From an uncultured Eubacteriales bacterium (GTDB lineage Bacteria; Bacillota; Clostridia; Oscillospirales; Oscillospiraceae): a stretch of 64,000 nucleotides of DNA. The stretch spans positions 36,829-100,828 of the forward strand of contig CAKTSK010000004.1 of the NCBI GenBank assembly GCA_934597725.1. Reading direction: 5' to 3'. The notes below the pieces were generated by a model that saw only the letters and a list, made by a program, of their open reading frames with translations, did not search any database and was not told the DNA's origin. A program made the translations under genes and the position numbers. Within the stretch, counting starts at the first letter, position 1; every line of letters begins with the position of its first letter. Below, in pieces: positions 9,137 to 17,234 of this stretch.

Positions 9137-9169
9137 GGTCCTGCCGGGGCCTCCGGCCCCGGCAGGACC
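9137..9169 (+). promoter_or_regulatory. Intra-operon hairpin after flgE
   Basis: A perfect 15-bp GC-rich stem (9137-9151 with 9155-9169, three-base loop) lies between flgE and flbD. The following bases are CACAGAGGAAGG, with no T-run, so it is not an ordinary terminator. It could protect the flgE 3' end from exonucleases or reduce read-through, raising hook protein over downstream genes (inference). Confidence 0.75.
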
Positions 9170-9191
9170 CACAGAGGAAGGAGGGCGCACG

Positions 9192-9413
9192 ATGATCGTA
9201 TTGCAGAAGATGAACGGGGAGCGGTTCCTGGTCAACCACAATCAGATCGAGTGCATCGAGATGATCCCGGAATGTAAGGTGGTCATGATGAACCACGACT
9301 ACTATCTGGTGCGGGACCGGGCAGAGGAGATCGTGCAGAAGATCGCCGACTACAATGCCAAGGTGATGGACATTCACCGCCGCGTGACCATCTCGGACAT
9401 GCGGGACGACTGA
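9192..9413 (+). CDS. flbD: FlbD/SwrD-family flagellar protein
   Basis: 73 residues, starting MIVLQKMNGERFLVNHNQIECIEMIPE, the diagnostic form of the small FlbD family (SwrD in Bacillus subtilis, reported to raise motor power by an unknown route). The usual place is between flgE and motA, as here. GAAGGAGGGC precedes the ATG. No membrane segment is evident. It is not the Caulobacter regulator of the same name. Confidence 0.92.
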   Translation: MIVLQKMNGERFLVNHNQIECIEMIPECKVVMMNHDYYLVRDRAEEIVQKIADYNAKVMDIHRRVTISDMRDD

Positions 9414-9450
9414 TCGCCGGGCATGGCGGAAAGGAGAAGGGGAAGACACT

Positions 9451-10329
9451 ATGAATATCATCTACATCCTCGGCACAGTGATGGCCATCCTCTTTGCTGT
9501 GTTCGGCATCATTGTGGGCATTACCATCACCCCGGGAGGCTCGCCCATGTTCGCGGTGGAGTTCACCCCGGATGCCCTTTGGAATTTCTTTGATCTGTCC
9601 AGTATCCTCATCGTGGTGGGCGGCACCCTGGCCGTGGTGGTGGCCTGCTACCCCAAGCAGATCAAAGCCCTTCCAAAGCACTTTCGGGTTTTGCTGCGGG
9701 CCAATGCCTTCGAGCCCACCCAGTATGTGGAGCAGCTGACTGAACTGGCCCAGATCGCCCGGAAAAACGGGCTGCTGGCCCTGGAGGAGAAAGCCAATGA
9801 GCAGGAGGACCCCTTCTTCAAGCAGGCCATCATGCTCATCGTGGACGCCAACGACCCCGACCGGGTGCGCAGCATCCTGGAAAACGACATCGAGCAGACC
9901 TCAGAGCGGCACATGGAGGCCGTGGCCATGTATGAGCGAGGGTCCAACGCGGCCCCGGCCTTCGGCATGGTGGGTACCCTCATCGGCCTGATCAAGATGC
10001 TGAAAAACCTGTCCGCTGCGGACATGAACTCCATCGGTCCGTCCATGTCCGTGGCCCTCATCACCACCCTGTACGGCACCATCCTGGCCCACGTCTTCTT
10101 CACCCCCATCGCGGCCAACCTCACGGCCCGGGACGAGGAGGAGATGCTGTGCCGCCAGATCATCGTGGAGGGCATCATGGCCATCCAGTCCGGCGAGAAC
10201 CCCAAGTTCCTGCGGGAGCGTCTGATGACCTTTATGCAGGAGAAGCAGCGGGACATGGAAGCCAGCGCCGGCGGCGCAGAAGAGAAAAAGGAGCGGGGCG
10301 GCAAGCGCCGCAAGAAGAAGGACGCTTGA
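9451..10329 (+). CDS. motA: Flagellar motor stator protein MotA
   Basis: 292 residues with four hydrophobic segments (about 5-25, 45-63, and two between about 165 and 225). The conserved stretch YERGSNAAPAFGMVGTLIGLIKML includes the proline-containing channel helix, and the charged cytoplasmic loop faces FliG. MotA and MotB form the ion-driven stator. The tail is very basic (KKERGGKRRKKKDA). It is 32 bases before motB, in the typical motA-motB order. Confidence 0.95.
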   Translation: MNIIYILGTVMAILFAVFGIIVGITITPGGSPMFAVEFTPDALWNFFDLSSILIVVGGTLAVVVACYPKQIKALPKHFRVLLRANAFEPTQYVEQLTELAQIARKNGLLALEEKANEQEDPFFKQAIMLIVDANDPDRVRSILENDIEQTSERHMEAVAMYERGSNAAPAFGMVGTLIGLIKMLKNLSAADMNSIGPSMSVALITTLYGTILAHVFFTPIAANLTARDEEEMLCRQIIVEGIMAIQSGENPKFLRERLMTFMQEKQRDMEASAGGAEEKKERGGKRRKKKDA

Positions 10330-10361
10330 GCCAAGCCGGGAGCCAAAGGGGGTAACACGGA

Positions 10362-11132
10362 ATGAAACGAAAGAAAAAAAGCGTGGGCGGCGCGGACTGG
10401 ATGGCCACCTATGGCGACTTCGTCACGCTGCTGCTGTGCTTTTTCGTCATGCTCTACTCCATGTCCTCGGTGGACTCCCAGCGCTGGATCGCTCTGGTGC
10501 AGTCCTTTAACCCGGACGCGGTGGAGACCCAGGAAGGGGTCCCCCCCCAGGGGGAGTCGGAAGGGGCGGCCCCTGCCGGCACCTCGAACGTGGAGCAGGA
10601 GATGGAGGCCATCTATCAGGAGCTGGTGACCTATATGGCCGAGGAGGAGATGCAGGACCAGATGACGGTCACCAGCGGCAGCGGATATGTGTTCATCACC
10701 TTCGACGACACCGTCTTTTTCAACCCCGACAGCCCGGTGCTGCTGGACTCGGGCAAAGGGGTGCTGGATCAGGTGGGCCAGTCGATCCAGGCCCACAGCG
10801 CCTCCATCGGCGAGCTGCGGGTGCTGGGCCACACGGCCCAGGGCGACCCCACCCACCCCAACGACCCGGTGGTGGACCGGACCCTGTCCTCCAGCCGGGC
10901 CAACAACGTGACCTTGTATCTGCAGGAGAAGCAAGTGGTGGAGCCTTCCAAGCTGGTCTCCATCGGCTATGGCCAGTGGCGGCCCATCTCCAGCAACGGC
11001 ACCCAGGAGGGCCGGGCCAAAAACCGGCGGGTGGAGCTGATCGTGACGGGGATGGACATGGAGTCCATGACCGGAGACAGCACGGAGCAATACTATACCA
11101 TGCGCGACGGCGGGGATCCTTCCGCCTCCTGA
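10362..11132 (+). CDS. motB: Flagellar motor stator protein MotB
   Basis: 256 residues: basic N-terminus, one membrane helix with the ion-binding aspartate Asp19 in YGDFVTLLLCFFVMLYS, a plug/linker, and an OmpA-like peptidoglycan-binding domain at about 110-235 (LGHTAQGDP, NNVTLYLQEK, GYGQWRPISSNGTQEGRAKNRRVEL). Together with MotA it forms the stator anchored to the wall. Ribosome site GGGGGTAA before the ATG. The gene normally following, fliL, is absent; a small hairpin occupies the gap to fliM. Confidence 0.95.
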   Translation: MKRKKKSVGGADWMATYGDFVTLLLCFFVMLYSMSSVDSQRWIALVQSFNPDAVETQEGVPPQGESEGAAPAGTSNVEQEMEAIYQELVTYMAEEEMQDQMTVTSGSGYVFITFDDTVFFNPDSPVLLDSGKGVLDQVGQSIQAHSASIGELRVLGHTAQGDPTHPNDPVVDRTLSSSRANNVTLYLQEKQVVEPSKLVSIGYGQWRPISSNGTQEGRAKNRRVELIVTGMDMESMTGDSTEQYYTMRDGGDPSAS

Positions 11133-11146
11133 CCTGCTGAGGGGGA

Positions 11147-11165
11147 CCCGGGCCGGTGGCCCGGG
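11147..11165 (+). promoter_or_regulatory. Intercistronic hairpin motB-fliM
   Basis: Eight-bp GC stem (11147-11154 with 11158-11165) with a three-base loop, without a T-run. It sits where fliL is usually found. It may be a stability element or a deletion scar; nothing in the sequence decides. Confidence 0.55.
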
Positions 11166-11191
11166 GGCGCGAAGGAAGTAGGAGAACAAGT

Positions 11192-12208
11192 ATGTCGGAA
11201 GTATTATCGCAAAGTCAAATCGATGCCTTGCTCAGCTCCATGCGAAGCGGCGGCAAGGCTGCCGGCGAGGAGGGCGGCGAACAGCAGGAGAAGCGGTACC
11301 GGAAGTATGATTTTTACAGCCCCCGGAAGTTTACCAAAGATCACCTGAAAATGCTCAACGGTGTCTTTGAAAACTACACCCGCATCATCACCTCCCGCAT
11401 CAACGCCTGGCTGCACACCACCTGTGAGGTGGAGGTGGAGTCCATTGAGGAGCAGCGGTTCTATGAATTTTTCAACGCCCTGACCGAAGGGGAGGTGCTG
11501 GCCCTGGCCGACGCCGACAGCGACGGCGCCTCGCTGGAGACCGAGGACAACCCGGTCATGCTCCACTTCACCACCCCGCTGATGCTGAACATGATCGACC
11601 GCCTCATGGGCGGCAGCCAGGAGGAGGACAGCCGCCAGCTGACGGGCTACCACTTCACCGACCTGGAGCTGCGGCTGTATGAGACCGTGGCCAAGAGCAT
11701 GATCTCGGTGCTGGGCGGCAGCTGGGAGAACTACCTGCCCCTGTCCTTCACCTTCCGCCGCATCGAGAACAACCCCACGCTGGTGCAGCTCATCGGCCTG
11801 GACGAAACGGTGATCATCGTGTCGGTGAACATCAAGTTTCCCAACTGCACCGGGCGGCTGAGCGTGTGCCTGCCGGGGATGATGCTCAGCAACATCTTCG
11901 GCAAGATCGCCGCCCTGAACCAGAGCGGCCGCAGCGTGGGGGAGAACCACCGGGAGGAGATCCTGGACATCCTGCGCGGATCGAACCTGGAAATCGTTGC
12001 CGAGCTGGGGCGCACCACCCTGGCCCTGCAGGATCTATATTATTTGAACCCTGGGGACGTGATCTCCCTGGGCCACCACAAAGACGAGCCGATCTACCTG
12101 CGTATCGGGGGCTCCCCCTGGTTTGGGGGCAAAATGGGGGTCCAGAAAAACAACATCGCCATTAAGATCGGCCAAGTCTACCACAACGAGGGAAGAGGGG
12201 ACAGTTGA
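11192..12208 (+). CDS. fliM: Flagellar motor switch protein FliM
   Basis: 338 residues. The N-terminal motif VLSQSQIDALLSSM (residues 4-17) is the canonical CheY-P docking helix, a Gln/Glu-rich linker follows, then the CheC-like middle domain (about 45-230) and a SpoA/FliN-type C-terminal domain. The ATG at 11192 with AGGAAGTAGGAG upstream is clear; the open frame to 11156 is rejected. FliM carries the phospho-CheY signal to the rotor. Its stop lies only five bases before the fliY ATG. Confidence 0.95.
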   Translation: MSEVLSQSQIDALLSSMRSGGKAAGEEGGEQQEKRYRKYDFYSPRKFTKDHLKMLNGVFENYTRIITSRINAWLHTTCEVEVESIEEQRFYEFFNALTEGEVLALADADSDGASLETEDNPVMLHFTTPLMLNMIDRLMGGSQEEDSRQLTGYHFTDLELRLYETVAKSMISVLGGSWENYLPLSFTFRRIENNPTLVQLIGLDETVIIVSVNIKFPNCTGRLSVCLPGMMLSNIFGKIAALNQSGRSVGENHREEILDILRGSNLEIVAELGRTTLALQDLYYLNPGDVISLGHHKDEPIYLRIGGSPWFGGKMGVQKNNIAIKIGQVYHNEGRGDS

Positions 12209-12213
12209 GAACT

Positions 12214-13539
12214 ATGAGTCAAACGGTATTTAACCCCATGCAGCTGGATGCCATCGGCGAGGTAATGAACATCAGCCTGGGGTCCTCTGCCACCGCAGTG
12301 TCGAACCTGCTGAACAAGCGGGTGGACATCACCACGCCCAAGGTCAAGGTGGTGGCCATCGACGACTTCAGCCTGGGCGAGCTGGAGCCGGCCATCGGCG
12401 TGGAGATCAAATACGTCTCCGGCCTGGAAGGCAGCAACATCATGCTCCTCAAGCGCAGCGACGTGAAGGTCATCCTGGACATCCTCATGGGCAGCGAGAC
12501 CCCGGAGGAAGAGTTTGAGATGAACGAGCTCACCATCAGCGCCGTGTGCGAGGTGATGAACCAGATGATGGGCGCGGCGTCCACCGCCCTGTCCACCTTC
12601 CTGGGCTACTCGGTGAACATCTCCACGCCCCAGTCCTTTACCCTGGACGACCTGGAAAAGTTCAAAATCGAACACTTCCGGGACCTGGGCACCCCCCTGG
12701 TGGTGGTCACCTTCATGCTGGACATCGAGGATGCCCTGCGCAGTGAGTTCGTCAACGTCATGTCCGTGGATCTGGCCCGGGAGCTGCTCAGCGGCTTCGG
12801 CATGGGCCTGGAGATCATGGACGAGGAACCGGAGCCTGCCCCTGCGCCGGCCCCGGCGGCCCCCGCCCCCGCCCCCAGCGGCGGCGGCGCGTCCCTGTCC
12901 CAGGAGGAGATCGAGCGGCTCATGGGGCAGATGGGTTCCCCGGAACCGGAGCCTGCCCCTGCCCCCGCCCCTGCCCCCGGCGGCGGCGGCGCGTCTCTGT
13001 CTCAGGAGGAGATCGAGCGGCTCATGGGTCAGATGAGCGCCCCGGAACCGCCCCCCGCGCCGGCCCCTGCGCCGGCCCAGACGCCCCCGCCCGTCCAGGC
13101 GGCTCCCGTGCAGGCTGCCCCGGTGCAGGCCCCGCCGGTGCAGGCGGCCCCCGTGCCGCCCCAGCCGGTGATGCAGGCCCAGCCGGTGATGGCCCCGCCG
13201 GAGCCGAAGATGATCAATACCCAGCCCATCCAGTTCTCCTTCGACAGCGCGGAAAAGCGCCTGGGCAAGGAGCAGGCGGACAACCTGGAGCTGATCCTGT
13301 CGGTGCCCCTGGAGGTGTCGGTGGAGATCGGCCGGACCACCCGGAAGGTGGAGGAGATCCTGACCTACTCCAAGGGCTCTCTGGTGGTGCTGGACAAGCT
13401 GGCGGGCGACCAGGTGGATCTCTATGTCAACGGCATGTGCGTGGCAAAGGGAGACGTGGTGGTCATCGACGACAACTTCGGCATTCGCATCACGGAGATC
13501 GTAAAAAAACCCGGCTTGGCCGATCTGGCCGCCAAATGA
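12214..13539 (+). CDS. fliY: Flagellar motor switch phosphatase FliY (FliN family)
   Basis: 441 residues. Residues 1-205 form a CheC-like CheY-P phosphatase domain with both active sites intact (Glu16/Asn19 in EVMN and Glu113/Asn116 in EVMN). A Pro/Ala-rich linker (about 205-330) holds two copies of a LSQEEIERLMGQM motif, then a SpoA/FliN domain (about 340-435) closes the protein. In Bacillus the CheY-binding peptide is at the N-terminus; here the protein begins directly with the phosphatase domain. The ATG at 12214 is chosen; an in-frame TTG at 12205 is closer to the GAGGGG site and overlaps the fliM stop, so a start three residues earlier is possible. Confidence 0.93.
   Translation: MSQTVFNPMQLDAIGEVMNISLGSSATAVSNLLNKRVDITTPKVKVVAIDDFSLGELEPAIGVEIKYVSGLEGSNIMLLKRSDVKVILDILMGSETPEEEFEMNELTISAVCEVMNQMMGAASTALSTFLGYSVNISTPQSFTLDDLEKFKIEHFRDLGTPLVVVTFMLDIEDALRSEFVNVMSVDLARELLSGFGMGLEIMDEEPEPAPAPAPAAPAPAPSGGGASLSQEEIERLMGQMGSPEPEPAPAPAPAPGGGGASLSQEEIERLMGQMSAPEPPPAPAPAPAQTPPPVQAAPVQAAPVQAPPVQAAPVPPQPVMQAQPVMAPPEPKMINTQPIQFSFDSAEKRLGKEQADNLELILSVPLEVSVEIGRTTRKVEEILTYSKGSLVVLDKLAGDQVDLYVNGMCVAKGDVVVIDDNFGIRITEIVKKPGLADLAAK
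12889..13035 (+). repeat. Duplicated CheY-docking-like motif in fliY
   Basis: Copy 1 at 12889-12933 (residues 226-240) and copy 2 at 12991-13035 (residues 260-274) encode the same 15 residues, ASLSQEEIERLMGQM, and differ only at three third codon positions. Flanks are GGGG and Pro/Ala-rich. The same pattern as FliM residues 5-14 (LSQSQIDALL). Confidence 0.9.
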
Positions 13540-13626
13540 CGCCCGCCCCCAGGGCGGCACACAAGCGCACAAACAACGTTTGAACAAGGGCTGAGACAGC
13601 TCGGAAAAAGTGGAGGATGAAACGAA

Positions 13627-13992
13627 ATGGCAAAGATTATGGTTGTTGACGACGCGGCCTTCATGCGAAAGGTCATTCGGGACACGCTGACCAAGAACGG
13701 GTACACGGATATCCAGGAGGCGGTGGACGGCGCAGACGCCGTGGAGAAGTACGACGAGTTCAAGCCCGATCTGGTGCTCATGGACATCACCATGCCCAAC
13801 ATGGACGGGCTGGAGGCCCTGAAGGCCATCCGCGCCAAGGATGGCAACGCCAACATCGTCATGTGTACCGCCATGGGCCAGGAGGCCATGGTCGTGGAGG
13901 CCGTCCAGGCCGGGACCAAGGACTTTATCGTCAAGCCCTTCAAGGAAGACCGCCTGCTGAAAACCGTCACGTCCATCATCGGCGCGCCCTGA
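13627..13992 (+). CDS. cheY: Chemotaxis response regulator CheY
   Basis: 121 residues, a stand-alone receiver domain: acidic pair near the N-terminus (VVDDAAF), phosphoacceptor Asp53 in VLMDITMPNMDG, Thr switch residue in CTAMG, and Lys in IVKPFKEDR. Phospho-CheY binds FliM and here perhaps FliY to change motor behaviour. It stands between the switch genes and the export gate, its common place in Clostridia. A TGGAGGATGAAACGAA leader supplies the ribosome site. CheA is not in this window. Confidence 0.95.
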   Translation: MAKIMVVDDAAFMRKVIRDTLTKNGYTDIQEAVDGADAVEKYDEFKPDLVLMDITMPNMDGLEALKAIRAKDGNANIVMCTAMGQEAMVVEAVQAGTKDFIVKPFKEDRLLKTVTSIIGAP

Positions 13993-13995
13993 CCG

Positions 13996-14373
13996 GTGAA
14001 CGACGAGGGAAACGTGGTGCTCTCTCTGCTGGGAACGCTGGTGGTGGTGGCCGCGGTGCTGCTGCTGGCCTATGTCACCACCCGCTTTCTGGCCCTGCGC
14101 CTGCCTGGGGGCGGGGGCAGGAGAGGCAGGACCCGCCGCCTGACGGTGGTGGAGCAGCTGGCGGCGGGCAAGGACGCCCGGCTGCTGCTGGTGCGGTGCC
14201 AGGACCGGTATCTGCTGCTGGGGGTGACCCCGGGCGGGGTGACCTGCCTGAAGGAGTTCTCGCCCCAGGAGACCGCCGGCTGGGACCAGGACAGCGGGGA
14301 GGACGGCCCGACCGCCGCCCCGCCGTCCTTCCGGGACCAGCTGCAAGCCCTGCTGGAGCGGAAAAAGCCATAG
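13996..14373 (+). CDS. fliO: Flagellar biosynthetic protein FliO
   Basis: 125 residues with one membrane helix at about 8-30 (LSLLGTLVVVAAVLLLAYVTT) and a small cytoplasmic domain (LTVVEQLAAGKDARLLLVRCQDRYLLLGVTPGGV) characteristic of FliO, the chaperone for FliP assembly. It starts with GTG three bases after the cheY stop and has a poor ribosome site, so translation is probably coupled to cheY. Gene order cheY-fliO-fliP supports the call. Confidence 0.88.
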   Translation: MNDEGNVVLSLLGTLVVVAAVLLLAYVTTRFLALRLPGGGGRRGRTRRLTVVEQLAAGKDARLLLVRCQDRYLLLGVTPGGVTCLKEFSPQETAGWDQDSGEDGPTAAPPSFRDQLQALLERKKP

Positions 14374-14389
14374 AAGGAGAGCGTAGCTT

Positions 14390-15043
14390 ATGCCCCTGAT
14401 CAATGTAAACGGAGACTCGGTCACATCCCTGCAGACGATCCTGTTTTTGACGCTGCTGATGCTGCTGCCTTCGCTGCTGGTGATGATGACCTCCTTTACC
14501 CGGTATGTCATCTCCTTCTCCTTTCTGCGCTCGGCCATGGGCCTGCAGCAGAATCCCCCCAACATGGTCCTGATCGGCATGGCGCTGTTTCTGACCCTGT
14601 TTACCATGGGGCCGACGATAGACGAGATCCGCACCCAGGCCTATGAGCCCTACCGGGCCGAGGAGATCTCCCAGGAGGAGTTTTTTGACCGGGCCCAGGT
14701 CCCCCTCAAGCAGTTCATGCTGCGGGAGACCGAGACCAGCTCGCTGAACCTGTTCTGCGAGCTGTCCGGGGCCGAGGTGCCGGAGACCGGCGCCGAGGAC
14801 CTGCCCCTGCGGGTGATCGTCCCCTCGTTTATGACCAGCGAACTCAAGCGGGCCTTCGAGATCGGCTTTTACCTGTACATCCCCTTTGTGCTCATCGACG
14901 TGGTGGTCTCCTCCACGCTGATGTCCATGGGCATGATCATGCTGCCGCCGGCCATGATCTCCATGCCCTTCAAGCTCCTGCTGTTCATCGCGCTGGACGG
15001 CTGGCAGCTGCTCTTTTCGACCCTCATCCGAGGATTCCACTGA
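14390..15043 (+). CDS. fliP: Flagellar export gate protein FliP
   Basis: 217 residues. Signature stretches MMTSFTRYVISFSFLRSAMGLQQNPPNMVLIGMALFLTLFTM and IPFVLIDVVVSSTLMSMGMIMLPPAMISMPFKLLLFIALDGWQLL are those of FliP, which forms the export pore with FliQ and FliR. The protein begins directly with the mature part (INVNGDSV); the cleavable signal peptide seen in many FliP proteins is missing. AAGGAGAGCG precedes the ATG. Confidence 0.95.
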   Translation: MPLINVNGDSVTSLQTILFLTLLMLLPSLLVMMTSFTRYVISFSFLRSAMGLQQNPPNMVLIGMALFLTLFTMGPTIDEIRTQAYEPYRAEEISQEEFFDRAQVPLKQFMLRETETSSLNLFCELSGAEVPETGAEDLPLRVIVPSFMTSELKRAFEIGFYLYIPFVLIDVVVSSTLMSMGMIMLPPAMISMPFKLLLFIALDGWQLLFSTLIRGFH

Positions 15044-15057
15044 AGGAGGTCTGAGCC

Positions 15058-15309
15058 ATGGAAGTGGTGGACATCATGCGGGAGGCCATCCTGGTGGCGC
15101 TGAAGCTGGGCGGCCCCGTGCTGCTGCTGAGTATGCTGGCAGGCATCCTGGTGGCCATCTTTCAGGCAGTCACCCAGATCCATGAGCAGTCGCTGGCCTT
15201 CATCGTCAAGCTCATCATCGTCGTCCTCATCCTGGTGGTGGCGGGGGGCTGGATGCTGGAGACCCTGCTGGATTTTACCCGTTATCTATTTACCCTCATG
15301 CAGGGGTAA
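15058..15309 (+). CDS. fliQ: Flagellar export gate protein FliQ
   Basis: 83 residues with two membrane helices, the standard form of FliQ. The motif ALKLGGPVLLLSMLAGILVAIFQAVTQIHEQSLAFIVK is the conserved core. It wraps around FliP-FliR in the export gate. GAAGGAGG lies just before the ATG at 15058. Confidence 0.95.
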   Translation: MEVVDIMREAILVALKLGGPVLLLSMLAGILVAIFQAVTQIHEQSLAFIVKLIIVVLILVVAGGWMLETLLDFTRYLFTLMQG

Positions 15310-15324
15310 GAGGAGGAGAGGCCC

Positions 15325-16101
15325 TTGGACTGGCGATCCCTTTACCTGCTGGAGCTGATCCTGACGCGGATGACCGGCTTTGTGCTGCTCAACCCGCTCT
15401 TCGGGCGCGGCACCATCCCGGGCCTGGTGAAGCTGGGCTTTGCCGGGGTGCTGGCCCTGTTCACCTTCCGCTATGCGCCGGGGCTGGCGCTGCCGGCCCT
15501 GCCGGCCACGGTGCTGGAGTTTTCCCTGCACCTGCTGCTGGAGCTGGCGGTGGGCTTTGTGCTGGGCTTTGTGATGCGGCTGTTCTTCTCGGTGGTGCAG
15601 TTCGGCGGCGAGATCATCGACGCCCAGATGGGCATGACCATGTCTCAGATCTACGACGCCAGCAGCCAGGCCAACCTGACCCTCACCGGGTCGCTGCTGA
15701 ACATCCTGCTGGTGCTGAACTTCTTCGCGGCCAACGGGCACTACACCCTGCTGCGGATGCTGACCCTCTCCGGCACGGTGCTGCCCTTTGGGCAGGCCGC
15801 CCTGGCCGACGGGGTGGCGCCCTACATGGCGGAGCTGTTTTTCACCTGCATGGTCCTCGCCGTCAAGCTGGGGCTTCCCATCCTGGCGGCGGAACTTTTG
15901 AGTGAGGTGGGCATGGGGATCCTGATGAAGGCCATTCCCCAGATCAATGCCTTCGTCATCAACATCGAGTTGAAGGTCATCGTGGGCCTGGTCCTGCTGC
16001 TGGTCTTCCTCTACCCCATGAACGAGTTCGTTCTGGGGGTGGAACAGGAAATGCTGCAAAGCCTGGAGCGCGCCTTGGGGATCCTGGCGGGCGCGGGCTG
16101 A
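15325..16101 (+). CDS. fliR: Flagellar export gate protein FliR
   Basis: 258 residues with about six membrane helices; the region FGGEIIDAQMGMTMSQIYDASSQANLTLTGSLLN is diagnostic of FliR. The start is a TTG at 15325 behind AAGAGGAGGAG; no ATG fits the conserved N-terminus (MDWRSLYLLELILTRMTGF). FliR is the plug-forming member of the FliPQR core. It is followed 22 bases later by flhB, also with a TTG start. Confidence 0.93.
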   Translation: MDWRSLYLLELILTRMTGFVLLNPLFGRGTIPGLVKLGFAGVLALFTFRYAPGLALPALPATVLEFSLHLLLELAVGFVLGFVMRLFFSVVQFGGEIIDAQMGMTMSQIYDASSQANLTLTGSLLNILLVLNFFAANGHYTLLRMLTLSGTVLPFGQAALADGVAPYMAELFFTCMVLAVKLGLPILAAELLSEVGMGILMKAIPQINAFVINIELKVIVGLVLLLVFLYPMNEFVLGVEQEMLQSLERALGILAGAG

Positions 16102-16123
16102 GCCCCGGGGGAAGTGAGATACC

Positions 16124-17191
16124 TTGGCCGACAGCCAGAAAACCGAAAAAGCGACCCCCAAAAAGCGACGGGACGAGCGAAAGAAAGGCCACGTCTTCTT
16201 CAGCAACGACGCCGTGTCGGTGGTCACCCTGGTGGGCAGCTTTGCCCTGCTGTGGGCCTTTGGCCCGGGCATTGCCCAGCGGCTGAAGGAGCTGCTGTAT
16301 TACTGCCTCTCCCTGGCCGCCGGCCTGCCCGACGGCGGCGGCCTGCGGGCCCAGGAGGCGTTCCTGGCCGCCCTCAAGACCCTGGCGGCCACCGCCGGCC
16401 CGCTGCTGGCGGTGACGGCCCTGCTGGCCGTGGCGGCCACCTTCTTTCAGACCAAGCTCCTCTTCTCCTGGGAGTCCATCAAGCCGAAGTTCAGCCGTAT
16501 CAGCCCCTTGCAGGGGTTCAAGCGGCTCTTTTCCTTTCGCAGCGTGGTGGAGGCCCTGAAGGGGATCTTGAAAATTTCCATCCTGCTGCTGCTGATCTAC
16601 CGCTACCTGGGCAACGTGGTGGATCTGTTTGCCAAATACCTCTACACAGACCTCACGGCGGCCTGCGGCCACCTGTTCCGGGAGACCTTCTCCCTGGTGG
16701 TGCAGATCGGGCTGGCCTTCGCCATCCTGGCCGCGGCGGACATCTTCTACCAGTGGTGGGAGTATGAGCGGCAGATCCGCATGTCCAAGCAGGAGGTCAA
16801 GGAGGAGTATAAACAAACCGAGGGCGACCCCCAGGTGAAGGGGAAGATCAAGGAAGCCCAACGAAAAATGGCCCAGTCCCGCATGATGCAGCAAGTGCCC
16901 CAGGCGGACGTGGTCATTCGGAACCCCACGCATTTTGCCGTGGCGCTGCGCTATCACCCGGAAGAGGACCGGGCGCCGGTGGTGCTGGCCAAGGGCCAGG
17001 ACCAGGTGGCCCTGCGGATCATCCAGGTGGCCCAGCAGCACCAGGTGGCGGTGGTGGAAAACGTCCCCCTGGCCCGGGCGCTGTATGCGTCCTCGGAGCT
17101 CAACGGGGAGATCCCCCCCGCCCTGTACAACGCGGTGGCGGAAGTGCTGGTCTATCTGTACCGGATGGACCAGGGAGACGGACCGCAATAA
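16124..17191 (+). CDS. flhB: Flagellar export switch protein FlhB
   Basis: 355 residues: basic N-terminus (SQKTEKATPKKRRDERKKGHV), four membrane helices, and a cytoplasmic domain with the autocleavage motif Asn267-Pro268-Thr269-His270. Cleavage at NPTH switches the export machine from hook to filament substrates, with FliK as partner. The TTG at 16124 is the only start that keeps the conserved N-terminus, with GGGGGAAGTGAG upstream. No FliR-FlhB fusion. Confidence 0.95.
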   Translation: MADSQKTEKATPKKRRDERKKGHVFFSNDAVSVVTLVGSFALLWAFGPGIAQRLKELLYYCLSLAAGLPDGGGLRAQEAFLAALKTLAATAGPLLAVTALLAVAATFFQTKLLFSWESIKPKFSRISPLQGFKRLFSFRSVVEALKGILKISILLLLIYRYLGNVVDLFAKYLYTDLTAACGHLFRETFSLVVQIGLAFAILAAADIFYQWWEYERQIRMSKQEVKEEYKQTEGDPQVKGKIKEAQRKMAQSRMMQQVPQADVVIRNPTHFAVALRYHPEEDRAPVVLAKGQDQVALRIIQVAQQHQVAVVENVPLARALYASSELNGEIPPALYNAVAEVLVYLYRMDQGDGPQ

Positions 17192-17213
17192 GAACAGAGG
17201 AGCCCTCATCATT

Positions 17214-17234
17214 ATGAGACAAATTCGCGTATGA
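17214..17234 (+). CDS. Six-residue upstream ORF overlapping the flhA start
   Basis: The frame ATG AGA CAA ATT CGC GTA TGA (MRQIRV) ends in a TGA overlapping the flhA ATG by 4 bases. The only ribosome-like site (CAGAGGAG, 17196-17203) is about 10 bases from this ATG but about 28 from the flhA ATG. The first four residues equal those of FlhA (MRQI), so this looks like a duplicated start used as a translational leader. Expression is not shown. Confidence 0.45.
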   Translation: MRQIRV

